The notes under the pieces: model-generated
Databases searched by the model: none
Seen by the model: only the letters and a program-made list of their open reading frames with translations
What the model was told of the DNA's origin: nothing
From: Nocardiopsis prasina DSM 43845
GTDB lineage: Bacteria; Actinomycetota; Actinomycetes; Streptosporangiales; Streptosporangiaceae
Length of the DNA stretch: 34,187 nucleotides
NCBI RefSeq assembly: GCF_000341265.1
Contig: NZ_ANAE01000109.1
Location: 1-34,187, forward strand
Reading direction: 5' to 3'
Shown: positions 1 to 6,513 of the stretch, in pieces
Layout: each line of letters starts with the position of its first letter
Position numbering within the stretch: position 1 is the first letter of the stretch
Made by a program: the position numbers and the translations under genes

Positions 1-496
1 ACGGCCCGGGGTCCGGCTTTCCCACGCCCAAGTGGCGATGGGCGAGCAGCCTCAGCAGCTCCGTTCGCGTGGGTGCGGTAATCCGCTCGAAGGGGTCGCC
101 CTCGCCCGCCCAGCCAAGGGGGCGGCGCGCCACGTACTTCTCGTGGGGTGGCTTTCCCTCGATGGTCATCGCCCAGTGCCGGTAGAGCAGATCGCAGAGG
201 ACGTGCTCCGGAACGGGCGGTTCGCCGCCGGATGAGCCTTCCCGGGGGACCCGTCGCTCAGCCCGGGGAGCGGCCGGGAGGTTGGGGTGGTCGGTGATGG
301 CCTGGTCGATCATCTGGGTGGCCAGCTCGGCGTCGTCTTCCTCCTGAGCCATGCGCAGGGCCTCGTGGATCAGTGGGAGCCGGTTGCGCAGGGTGTGGGC
401 GTGCCACTCGGCCAGTTCCTGAGGGGTGAGGCGGGCTGGAGGGAGGAGGGCGTCCCCGACTGCGGCGAGAAGGTCCCCGGTGTAGGTGTCCAGCAT
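1..496 (-). CDS. Hypothetical protein, 3' end cut by window edge
   Basis: An open frame reads leftwards from an ATG at 494-496 to the window edge with no stop, giving at least 165 residues. It begins MLDTYTGDLLAAVGDALLPP and continues with a mostly helical, acidic segment (LAEWHAHTLRNRLPLIHEAL, then AQEEDDAELATQMIDQAI) and a later HWAMTIEGKPPHEKYVARRP stretch. Its ATG overlaps the TGA of the small gene at 496-717 (TGATG), so the two are very probably translationally coupled and in one operon. I do not recognise a family. Because the C-terminus is missing, length cannot be used as a guide. The pair lies downstream of two tandem palindromes at 816-862 that look like operators, so it is probably under specific control. 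Confidence 0.6.
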   Translation of the reverse strand, partial: MLDTYTGDLLAAVGDALLPPARLTPQELAEWHAHTLRNRLPLIHEALRMAQEEDDAELATQMIDQAITDHPNLPAAPRAERRVPREGSSGGEPPVPEHVLCDLLYRHWAMTIEGKPPHEKYVARRPLGWAGEGDPFERITAPTRTELLRLLAHRHLGVGKPDPGP

Positions 497-717
497 CAGA
501 GGGACACCCCCAGTCGGCGCAGTCCGGCCAGGACGGCGTGGAGGACGTCCAGGGGTGCGGTCTCCAGCGGTCGCCGGGGCGAGGGGATGAGCGGCGGGCG
601 GAGGGACGCGGCGTAGCCGCGCACGCGCCCAGCCCTGCGCGGGCGTCGGGGGCGGTGTGAGAGGTCTCCGGCAGCGCCAATGATTCGCGGGGCGAGCCAG
701 GGGATAAGGTCGGGCAT
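496..717 (-). CDS. Small basic hypothetical protein, coupled to the next gene
   Basis: This 73-residue frame starts MPDLIPWLAPRIIGAAGDLS and is rich in Arg and Pro (SHRPRRPRRAGRVRG). It has no recognisable domain, no signal peptide and no clear membrane span. Its TGA overlaps the ATG of the following leftward gene by one base, which is the best argument that it is real. It is the first gene after the tandem palindromes at 816-862. I cannot assign a function; the low-complexity composition leaves some chance that it is not translated. Confidence 0.45.
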   Translation of the reverse strand: MPDLIPWLAPRIIGAAGDLSHRPRRPRRAGRVRGYAASLRPPLIPSPRRPLETAPLDVLHAVLAGLRRLGVSL

Positions 718-815
718 GTCGGCGCTCCTAGTCAGCGTTGGCCGTGCCCCGGGAGCCCTCCTACCGGCTCGCCGGGGTCTGGACTCCCTGACCCTAGGTC
801 TCCGAACGCGAGGGA

Positions 816-836
816 GGGGGTAGCGTCGCTACCCCC
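816..836. promoter_or_regulatory. Perfect palindrome, operator candidate 1
   Basis: Ten-base arms (GGGGGTAGCG and its complement) flank a single central T, giving a perfect 21-base palindrome. It contains GGGGTA-N7-TACCCC, the same pattern as the palindrome centred 27 bases to the right. It lies about 100 bases upstream of the leftward operon starting at 717 and just past the 3' end of the XRE regulator gene. Odd-length symmetric sites like this usually bind a dimeric repressor; the XRE regulator next door is the obvious candidate, but that is inference. Confidence 0.6.
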
Positions 837-843
837 TCGACAA

Positions 844-862
844 GGGGTACGAGTCGTACCCC
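844..862. promoter_or_regulatory. Perfect palindrome, operator candidate 2
   Basis: Nine-base arms (GGGGTACGA and TCGTACCCC) flank a single central G. The GGGGTA-N7-TACCCC pattern is shared with the site at 816-836 while the seven central bases differ, as expected for two binding sites of one protein rather than a simple duplication. The 27-base centre-to-centre distance is between two and three helical turns. Confidence 0.6.
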
Positions 863-876
863 CGGACCCGCGCCAC

Positions 877-2106
877 TCAGGCGACCCGTACTCCGATCCT
901 GCGAGCGAGCGAGCGTACGTCGTCGCGAATCATGCCGTTCCTCGACTCACTGAGCCTGATCACGGCTGAGCGCGCGAACCGGTTGTACCTCGCGGTCTCG
1001 GGGGACTCCTCGTAGGCCTTGTTGAGCAGGTGGACGACCGCGATGTCCTCGTTCTGGAGATCGTGTGCACGAGCCGACTCGATCAGGTGGAAGCTCCTCC
1101 GGGTGGCCGAGGGCATCGACGCGAGGTCGATCCTGGTCGCCGCCCGAACGGCAGACCCGCCCTGGAGAAGGTCCGCGTTCATGGTGACGGCGTAGGCGTC
1201 GACCATCCCCCGACCGAAGATCAGATAGGGGTGCGCGTACTGATCCCCGAGCCGCCGGGCCGCTTCGTCAGCCCGGTCCCAGTAGCGCCAGGCGTCCCCG
1301 GACTTGCCGACTTTGGCGTGTGACAGGGCAGCTCCGAGTTGCAGCAGACCCCACCGAGCAAGATCCTCGGGGCCGTGGGCGGGCTTGACCAGTCGTGCCG
1401 CGCTCATGGCGAGGTCGACACGGGCTTCATGCCGTTCACCGGCGTCGCGGAACACGTGGTTCATGTACCAGGCGGCCACTGCGATGGCGTGGGGGTCGTC
1501 CGCGTCCTGGGCCGCCGCCATCGCCCGGTCCCCGGTGAGGGTCACCAGTTCCTGCGCGGGCTGGAAGCTCACGTAGAGCTGCGCCAGGTGGTACACCTGC
1601 GCCAGAGCGGTGAGGGCCCGGCGCCGCTCGTTTCCCTCGACTTGGCGCACGGTCCGCTGGATGTCGGCCAGCAGATCCGGGATCACTTCGGCCACCCCGC
1701 TGCGGTGGTTCCGGTTGCCGTGCCACAGCTGCCATCCGTGCCGCACCCGGTCGGCCACCTGACGAGAGGTCAGAGGTTCCGTGTCCGAGGAGGTCAGGTG
1801 ATAGGTGGTCAACGCGGTGCGGATCGCGGGCAGCTTCTCGTGAGCGTCACGTGTGACAGTGGTGGCCGACAACCGTTGTTCTCCGGTGAGGTCCGCGAGG
1901 TCCTTCACTTGGAGCACCTCGGCGAGCCGCAGCAGCAGCGGTAGCCGGGGCACCTGTAGACGGCCGGTCTCGATCGCTTTGACCCATTCGGCCGAGCGGC
2001 CGACGAGCCCGCCCAGGACCGCACGGGTCAGGCCTTTCCGTGTGCGGTGGTGCCGTAGGCGTTTTCCGAAATCGGGCACTTCCGTCGGGGTACAATCGGT
2101 GGGCAT
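877..2106 (-). CDS. XRE-family transcriptional regulator (WhiJ-like)
   Basis: A 409-residue protein with an N-terminal XRE helix-turn-helix at about residues 12-75 (FGKRLRHHRTRKGLTRAVLG ... WVKAIETGRLQVP ... LLLRLAEVL), followed by about 330 residues of Ala/Leu-rich helices of TPR-like character. This is the architecture of the many actinomycete regulators that pair with DUF397 proteins, the group that includes Streptomyces WhiJ. Members act on development or secondary metabolism; the target here is unknown. The ATG at 2106 is preceded by a strong GGAAGGGGAGG ribosome-binding site. A ten-base palindrome (CCTGATCAGG, 2120-2129) sits immediately upstream of that site and could serve autoregulation. 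Two DUF397 genes are divergent from it across about 230 bases. Confidence 0.85.
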   Translation of the reverse strand: MPTDCTPTEVPDFGKRLRHHRTRKGLTRAVLGGLVGRSAEWVKAIETGRLQVPRLPLLLRLAEVLQVKDLADLTGEQRLSATTVTRDAHEKLPAIRTALTTYHLTSSDTEPLTSRQVADRVRHGWQLWHGNRNHRSGVAEVIPDLLADIQRTVRQVEGNERRRALTALAQVYHLAQLYVSFQPAQELVTLTGDRAMAAAQDADDPHAIAVAAWYMNHVFRDAGERHEARVDLAMSAARLVKPAHGPEDLARWGLLQLGAALSHAKVGKSGDAWRYWDRADEAARRLGDQYAHPYLIFGRGMVDAYAVTMNADLLQGGSAVRAATRIDLASMPSATRRSFHLIESARAHDLQNEDIAVVHLLNKAYEESPETARYNRFARSAVIRLSESRNGMIRDDVRSLARRIGVRVA

Positions 2107-2228
2107 GGCCCCTCCCCTTCCTGATCAGGTCGCACTGTCAGGCTACGGGGCGGGGCCTTTGCCATGAAAGGAATTCACGGAACTCCGCTCCCGCCAATGA
2201 GGAATCCCGTTCCCAGGAGGATCAGAGT

Positions 2229-2259
2229 CAGGTGACCTCGGAATGGTCGGCCTCACCTG
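2229..2259. promoter_or_regulatory. Inverted repeat upstream of the DUF397 genes
   Basis: CAGGTGA at 2229-2235 and TCACCTG at 2253-2259 form a seven-base inverted repeat with a 17-base spacer, in the region between the divergent XRE gene and the DUF397 pair. A further CAGGT half-site occurs near 2293. It may be an operator for the neighbouring regulator; there is no direct support for that, and seven-base repeats arise by chance in G+C-rich DNA. Confidence 0.3.
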
Positions 2260-2339
2260 TGGGTAGCTCTCTGAGAGCGCTGCGGTCCAGCGTCAGGTCC
2301 CCTGCGCGAGGTCCTCAAGACAGTCTGAAAGAGCCCCCC

Positions 2340-2568
2340 GTGAACCTCATGATCAACTCTGACGTCCTCGGCTTCCGGATCTCCAGCTACAGCGACCGAA
2401 CCAACTGTGTCGCCATCACAGACACCCCAAGGGGCGCCATGGTCCGCGACTCCAACGCACCCGGAGCGCGTTCACCTGCCCTTCCCTGGGGCGGAGTGGG
2501 TCGCGCTCCTAAGCACCGAATGTCCTCAGACAAAAGAGCAGGAAACCAACCATGCATCAGAGCCGTGA
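2340..2568 (+). pseudogene. DUF397 protein gene, interrupted by a +1 frameshift
   Basis: From a GTG at 2340 (or ATG at 2349) the frame reads MINSDVLGFRISSYSDRTNC ... MVRDSN, a typical N-terminal half of a DUF397 domain. After about 2456 the characteristic C-terminal half (HPERVHLPFPGAEWVALLS) continues in a different frame and ends at the TGA at 2566-2568. Removing one base near 2455-2458 would restore one continuous protein of about 75 residues. As read, the first frame runs on with unrelated sequence to 2579. Either the gene is inactivated, or there is a base-calling error, or the frameshift is programmed. DUF397 proteins are small partners of XRE/WhiJ-type regulators in actinomycetes. The restored reading would overlap the next DUF397 gene by 17 bases. 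Confidence 0.7.
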
Positions 2569-2827
2569 CCAAGGGCTAACCTTCCGGAAGTCGTCCTACA
2601 GTGCGACTGCGAATGACTGTGTCGAGGTCGCTGACCTGACCACCGGGGCTGCCGTCCGTGACACCCAGAACCGCGAGGCCGGACACCTCCTCTTCCCCTG
2701 TCAGGAATGGTCAGCCCTCCTCACCGGGGTGCGCGCCGGGAGCTGGAAACACAAAAAGGCCCCGGGAAAAACCCAGGGCCTCTTCGGTGGCTACAGCGGT
2801 TCAGGAATCCGGACGCCGCATTCCTGA
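2552..2827 (+). CDS. DUF397 domain protein with unusual C-terminal tail
   Basis: A 91-residue protein. Residues 10-60 are a clear DUF397 domain (LTFRKSSYSATANDCVEVAD, then AAVRDTQNREAGHLLFPCQEW and SALLTGV). Family members are usually 60-75 residues and stop soon after this motif; here the frame continues for about 30 residues (AGSWKHKKAPGKTQGLFGGY ...) through sequence that forms the leftward terminator at 2753-2784. The tail is therefore probably non-functional extension after loss of the original stop codon. An AGGA eight bases before the ATG supports the start. It overlaps the end of the preceding DUF397 reading and probably partners the divergent XRE regulator. Confidence 0.75.
   Translation: MHQSRDQGLTFRKSSYSATANDCVEVADLTTGAAVRDTQNREAGHLLFPCQEWSALLTGVRAGSWKHKKAPGKTQGLFGGYSGSGIRTPHS
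2753..2784 (-). terminator. Intrinsic terminator of the leftward PTS operon
   Basis: On the minus strand a stem of AGGCCC with an inner GGG pairs with CCC and GGGCCT around a T-rich loop, with one unpaired base on each side, and is followed by a run of five T. It lies about 55 bases past the stop of the Enzyme I gene. On the plus strand the A-run precedes the stem, so the U-tract works only leftwards. It overlaps the C-terminal tail of the DUF397 gene. Confidence 0.75.
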
Positions 2828-2830
2828 ACC
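2798..2830. repeat. Perfect 11-base inverted repeat between convergent genes
   Basis: GGTTCAGGAAT (2798-2808) and ATTCCTGAACC (2820-2830) are perfect complements separated by 11 bases. The element sits between the convergent DUF397 and Enzyme I genes. It has no T-run on either side, so it may be an accessory hairpin to the adjacent terminator or a protein-binding site. Confidence 0.6.
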
Positions 2831-2839
2831 CTGTCGCGA

Positions 2840-4528
2840 TCAGAGGTCGGTGACCTCCGCGTGAGCGGCCTTCCTGACGGCCTCCCGCCCCTGCGCCGGA
2901 GTCTCCGCGTTGAGGGCGAGGTTGGCCAGCGCGCGGCACTCCTCCTCGGTGTGCCGCGCCAGCGCGTAGCGCACGGCGGGCAGCGCCGGGGGCGCGGCGG
3001 ACAGGCTGGTCACGCCGAGTCCCACCAGAACCACCGCGAGCAGCGGGTCTGCGGCGGCCTCACCACACACCCCCACGGAACGCTCCGCCCTCTTCCCTGC
3101 CGCCCCCACCTGGCCGATCAGGCTCAGGAGCGCGGGCTGCCAGGGGTCCAACAGGTCAGGCAGCGAACCCAGGGTGCGGTCGGCCGCCATCGTGTACTGG
3201 GCCAGGTCGTTCGTGCCGATGGACACGAAGTCCACCCGGGACAGCAGCCGGTCAGCGAGCAGCGCCGCGGCGGGCACCTCCACCATCACGCCGACCTCGG
3301 TGATCCCCGCTTCACGGGCGAGGGTGGCGAACTCCTCGGTCTCGGCGGGCGTGGACACCATCGGCGCCATCACCCGGACCCGGGTGTTCTCGCAGGCCTT
3401 CGTCGCGGCCGCGATGGCCGTGAGCTGGTCGGAGAGCAGATTCGGGTGCACGCGGGTCGTGCGGAAGCCACGCACCCCCAGCGCGGGGTTGTCCTCCTCG
3501 CCGGTGTCAGCGAAGGCCAGCGGCTTGTCCGAACCCGCGTCCAGGGTCCGCACGGTGACGGTACGGCCCTCGAAGGCGCGGAACAGCTTGGTGTAGGACT
3601 CGGTCTGCTCGGCGACCGTGGGCGGCTCAGCCCTGTCGAGGAACAGGAACTCGGTGCGCAACAGACCGATGCCCTCGCTGTCGTGCGCACCGGCCTCGTC
3701 CGGGTCGCCCTCACCCGCGTTGAGGAGCAGCGAAACCGGGACACCGTCGGACGTGCGGCCGGGACCGGAGCTCTCCGCCAGCACGGCCCGACGCCGCTCG
3801 GCCCGCAGGCGAACCCGCTCGGCCACCTCGGGGTCCGGATCCACCTCGACGGTTCCCTTGTCCCCGTCCACGGCGACGAGCGTGCCGTCGGTCAGCTCCT
3901 CCGCTCCCGGACAGCCCACCACGGCGGGCAGACCCAGGGAACGGGCGAGGATGACGGTGTGGCTGGTGGGACCACCGAGGCGGGTGACGATGGCCTTCAC
4001 CTGGCTGGTGTCCAGGCGCACGGTGTCGGCGGGCGCGAGGTCCTCGGCCACCAGCACGTGCGGGTGACCGGGGTCGGGCAGCCCGGGCATGGGCAGCCCG
4101 AGCAGGACAGAGACCGCACGGTCCCGGATGTCGGCCAGGTCAGCTGCGCGCTCGGCCAGGTAGCCCCCCGCGGCCAGAAGCAGGTCCTGGTAACGGCCAC
4201 AGGCGTCCCGCACCGCCCAGGCGGCGGCCCGGTTCTCGGTGATGCCCTCCTCGACCTGGCGCCGCAGCTCCGGGTCGCGGGCCATGAGCGCCTGCGCGTT
4301 GAGCACGGCCGCGGCCTCACCGTCGAGCCCGGCGGCCCGGCCTTCGAGGTCGGTCGCCACACTCTCCAGAGCGGCGCGCGCCGACTCCTTCTCGGCCCCG
4401 ACGTCGGTCACCTCGGGCTCGGTCTCCGGGAGTGAGGGTGGGGCCGCCATCCTGGCCACCGGAGCGACGGCCCCACCCGGACCAGCCGCGATGCCTTCCA
4501 GTGCCCGGGTGGGGTTCGTCTGCTCCAT
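2840..4528 (-). CDS. ptsI: PTS Enzyme I (phosphoenolpyruvate-protein phosphotransferase)
   Basis: A 562-residue cytoplasmic enzyme that takes phosphate from PEP and passes it to HPr, the first step of the PTS relay. The active-site histidine lies in GGPTSHTVILARSLGLPAVV, at His190 (E. coli His189). The PEP-binding barrel follows, with LLLNAGEGDP, GIGLLRTEFLFLDR, GVRGFRTTRVHPNLLSDQL, VMVEVPAAALL and FVSIGTNDLAQYT, and the catalytic cysteine is in VGVCGEAAADP near the C-terminus. Length matches the family (about 560-575). It is the last gene of the leftward operon that also encodes the mannitol-type permease and the dehydrogenase; HPr is encoded in the divergent operon. A terminator follows at 2753-2784. 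Its place inside a sugar-specific operon, rather than beside ptsH, suggests substrate-induced expression of the general PTS. Confidence 0.95.
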   Translation of the reverse strand: MEQTNPTRALEGIAAGPGGAVAPVARMAAPPSLPETEPEVTDVGAEKESARAALESVATDLEGRAAGLDGEAAAVLNAQALMARDPELRRQVEEGITENRAAAWAVRDACGRYQDLLLAAGGYLAERAADLADIRDRAVSVLLGLPMPGLPDPGHPHVLVAEDLAPADTVRLDTSQVKAIVTRLGGPTSHTVILARSLGLPAVVGCPGAEELTDGTLVAVDGDKGTVEVDPDPEVAERVRLRAERRRAVLAESSGPGRTSDGVPVSLLLNAGEGDPDEAGAHDSEGIGLLRTEFLFLDRAEPPTVAEQTESYTKLFRAFEGRTVTVRTLDAGSDKPLAFADTGEEDNPALGVRGFRTTRVHPNLLSDQLTAIAAATKACENTRVRVMAPMVSTPAETEEFATLAREAGITEVGVMVEVPAAALLADRLLSRVDFVSIGTNDLAQYTMAADRTLGSLPDLLDPWQPALLSLIGQVGAAGKRAERSVGVCGEAAADPLLAVVLVGLGVTSLSAAPPALPAVRYALARHTEEECRALANLALNAETPAQGREAVRKAAHAEVTDL

Positions 4529-4612
4529 GTGCGCTCTCCTGAGGGGGTCTGTTTTCGAGTAGCTACCCGGAATCGGTCTGGTGTGCCGGACCGAACCGGA
4601 GAAGGGTCAGCG

Positions 4613-5653
4613 TCAGGGCTGGATGGTGACCTTGACGGCCGTGCCCGAGGCCACGGTCTCGATCGCCTTGTGGACGTCCGACAGCGGCATCCGCTCGGTG
4701 ATGAGGTCGGCGACCGGGACGGCACCCGAGGAGATCAGTTCGAGGGCCCGCTTGTTGTGCGCGGGGCTGGAACCGTTGGCACCGAAGATCGAGATCTCCT
4801 TGTAGTGCACCACGTTGGCGTCCAGCTGGATGATGGGAGCGTCCTTGGGCAGACCGCCGAAGAAGCTGATCCGGCCGCTGCGCGACACCATGCGGAGCGC
4901 GTCCTCCTGGGCCTTCCCGGAGGCGGCGGCGGTGATCACCACGTCCGCGCCGCGCTCACCCGTGAGGCGCAGGACCTCGGCGACGGCGTCGGTCTCCTCG
5001 CCGCAGATCGAGGCGTCCGGCTCCACGATGGCGGCGGACATGTCCAGGCGGCCGCGGTTGAGGTCGACCAGGTACACCTTGGCCGCGCCCTTGGCCCGGG
5101 CCAGCCGCACGTGCAGGCAGCCGATCGGACCGGCGCCCATGACCACGACCGTGTCGCCCTCGCCCACACCGGCGATCTCCTGGCCGTTGAGCACGCAGGC
5201 CAGCGGCTCGGCCACGGAGGCCTCGGCGAGGTCGATGTTGTCCGGCACCCGGTTGACGCCGTCCACCGCGAGAACGGCCTCGGGGATGATCATGTACTCG
5301 GCGAAACCACCGTCGTAGTGGTACCCCATGGACTCCTGCTTGGAGCAGACGGTGAAGCGGCCGTCGGAGCACTCCACGCACTTCCCACAGGGGATGGCCG
5401 CGATGACCTGGACCCGGTCGCCCTCGGCCCAGCCGTCGACGCCCTCGCCGACCTCGACGATCCGGCCCGCGATCTCGTGGCCGATGACCCGGGGCGGGCG
5501 GATGTGGTGGTGGCCGTGCTTGGAGATCTTCACGTCGGTGCCGCAGGTGGAGCAGTTGGCGACGGCGATCTTGAGCTGCCCCGGTCCGGGGGTGGGCTCG
5601 GGTGCCTGCTCCAGACGGATGTCACCTGGGGCGTAGAAGCGGGCGACGAGCAT
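4613..5653 (-). CDS. Zinc-dependent sugar-alcohol (phosphate) dehydrogenase
   Basis: A 346-residue medium-chain dehydrogenase of the sorbitol/GatD type. Catalytic-zinc ligands are Cys37 (CGTD) and His59-Glu60 (IGHE); the structural zinc is held by Cys89, Cys92, Cys95 and Cys103 (CGKCVEC ... C). The nucleotide-binding Rossmann motif is VVVMGAGPIGCLH. The family oxidises polyols or polyol phosphates with NAD(P). Lying between the mannitol-type EIIA and Enzyme I genes, it most likely oxidises the phosphorylated product of that permease, for example mannitol-1-phosphate to fructose-6-phosphate. Classical MtlD belongs to an unrelated long-chain family, so this would be a non-orthologous replacement. 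The same length and fold as galactitol-1-phosphate dehydrogenase leave the exact substrate open. Confidence 0.85.
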   Translation of the reverse strand: MLVARFYAPGDIRLEQAPEPTPGPGQLKIAVANCSTCGTDVKISKHGHHHIRPPRVIGHEIAGRIVEVGEGVDGWAEGDRVQVIAAIPCGKCVECSDGRFTVCSKQESMGYHYDGGFAEYMIIPEAVLAVDGVNRVPDNIDLAEASVAEPLACVLNGQEIAGVGEGDTVVVMGAGPIGCLHVRLARAKGAAKVYLVDLNRGRLDMSAAIVEPDASICGEETDAVAEVLRLTGERGADVVITAAASGKAQEDALRMVSRSGRISFFGGLPKDAPIIQLDANVVHYKEISIFGANGSSPAHNKRALELISSGAVPVADLITERMPLSDVHKAIETVASGTAVKVTIQP

Positions 5654-5680
5654 GTTCGGGCCTTTCTGGTGGGGCTTGGC

Positions 5681-5701
5681 CGGGGCGGGTTCTCCGCCCC
5701 G
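5681..5701 (-). repeat. Intercistronic hairpin before the dehydrogenase gene
   Basis: CGGGGCGG (5681-5688) and CCGCCCCG (5694-5701) form an eight-base perfect stem with a five-base loop, between the EIIA stop and the dehydrogenase start on the leftward transcript. There is no T-run, so it is more likely an mRNA-processing or stabilising hairpin than a terminator. Confidence 0.4.
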
Positions 5702-5732
5702 ACCGGTGGAGCGTCTGTTCGGTGGTTGGGGA

Positions 5733-6173
5733 TCAGCCCGCGGCGGGTGCGAGGAGCTCGAGGACGTCCTCGACGCTGGTCGCTCCGCGCAGGCTGGCAG
5801 CGCGCTCGGGGTCAGTAAGGACCCCGGCCAGCGAGGACAGCACCTTGAGGTGCTCGTCGCCGGAGGCCGCGATGCCGATGGCGACGTGCACGGTGGGCCC
5901 GCCCCAGTCGATCCCCTCCGGGAACTGGATCACGGCCAGGGCCGTCTTCTTGACCATCGTCCGCGAGGCGTCGGTGCCGTGCGGGATGGCCACCCCCTCC
6001 CCCACGAAGGTGGGGATGGAGGCCTCGCGCTCGTGCATGGCGGGCACGTAGCCGGGTTCGACGGCGCCGAGCTCCACGAGGAGGGCCCCGCACTGGTCGA
6101 TGGCGTCGGCGCGGTCCTTGGCGGTCCCGCCGAGCCGCACCGACTCGGCGGTGAGGGTGAGGTCAGTCGCCAA
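5733..6173 (-). CDS. mtlF: PTS mannitol-type EIIA component
   Basis: A 146-residue cytoplasmic phosphocarrier that accepts phosphate from HPr and gives it to EIIB. The active-site histidine is His65 in VGEGVAIPHGTDASR; the downstream AVIQFPEGIDWGG, AIGIAASGDEHLKVLSSLAG and SVEDVLELL match the EIIA domain of MtlA/MtlF. I place the start at the TTG at 6171-6173, which overlaps the last codons of the EIIB gene by 11 bases and gives a normal family length (about 145); longer readings run far into the EIIB gene in another frame. The overlap implies translational coupling with EIIB. Confidence 0.88.
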   Translation of the reverse strand: MATDLTLTAESVRLGGTAKDRADAIDQCGALLVELGAVEPGYVPAMHEREASIPTFVGEGVAIPHGTDASRTMVKKTALAVIQFPEGIDWGGPTVHVAIGIAASGDEHLKVLSSLAGVLTDPERAASLRGATSVEDVLELLAPAAG

Positions 6174-6471
6174 GGGTGCCACCGTCCCGGATGGCCGCCT
6201 CCACGCGGGCGAACGCGGGGTCGCCGAGGAACATCTGGAAGGGCACGACCACGGTGTCGCCCGCCCGGTGGCGGGCGCGGTCGACGAGACCGGCGTGGCA
6301 GAGGACGAGGTCGGCGTCCTCGGGGATGCGGTCGACCGGCGAGTGCTCGACGGTGACGCCGTGGGGCGACAGGCTCTTCTTGAGCTGCGAGGTGAGCAGG
6401 ACGCTGCTGCCCATCCCGGCGTCGCAGGCGACGACGACCTTCTTGATGTCGGAGCCTTCGATGGTGGCCAT
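6163..6471 (-). CDS. PTS mannitol-type EIIB component
   Basis: A 102-residue protein carrying the phosphocysteine loop KKVVVACDAGMGSSVL, with Cys16 the phosphorylation site, as in the B domain of E. coli MtlA (ACDAGMGSS). It takes phosphate from EIIA and transfers it to the sugar alcohol bound in EIIC. In E. coli the A, B and C domains are fused; here all three are separate proteins encoded in the order C, B, A. The gene starts about 40 bases after EIIC and overlaps EIIA. Confidence 0.9.
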   Translation of the reverse strand: MATIEGSDIKKVVVACDAGMGSSVLLTSQLKKSLSPHGVTVEHSPVDRIPEDADLVLCHAGLVDRARHRAGDTVVVPFQMFLGDPAFARVEAAIRDGGTLGD

Positions 6472-6513
6472 GAACGGTTCTCCCAGTTCTGTGGTGGTTG
6501 GGGTTTCGGTGGA

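Noticed and set aside
2160-2340. Plus-strand reading of a longer first DUF397 protein starting near 2040
   Set aside because: The upstream part overlaps the XRE gene and has no DUF397 character; the start at 2340 or 2349 fits the family.
2861-4435. A 524-residue plus-strand frame opposite the Enzyme I gene
   Set aside because: Antisense shadow: no motif, biased composition, and Enzyme I is unmistakable on the other strand.
4529-5818. A 429-residue plus-strand frame opposite the dehydrogenase
   Set aside because: Antisense shadow of a clear zinc dehydrogenase; Asp/Gly/Val-rich with no family features.
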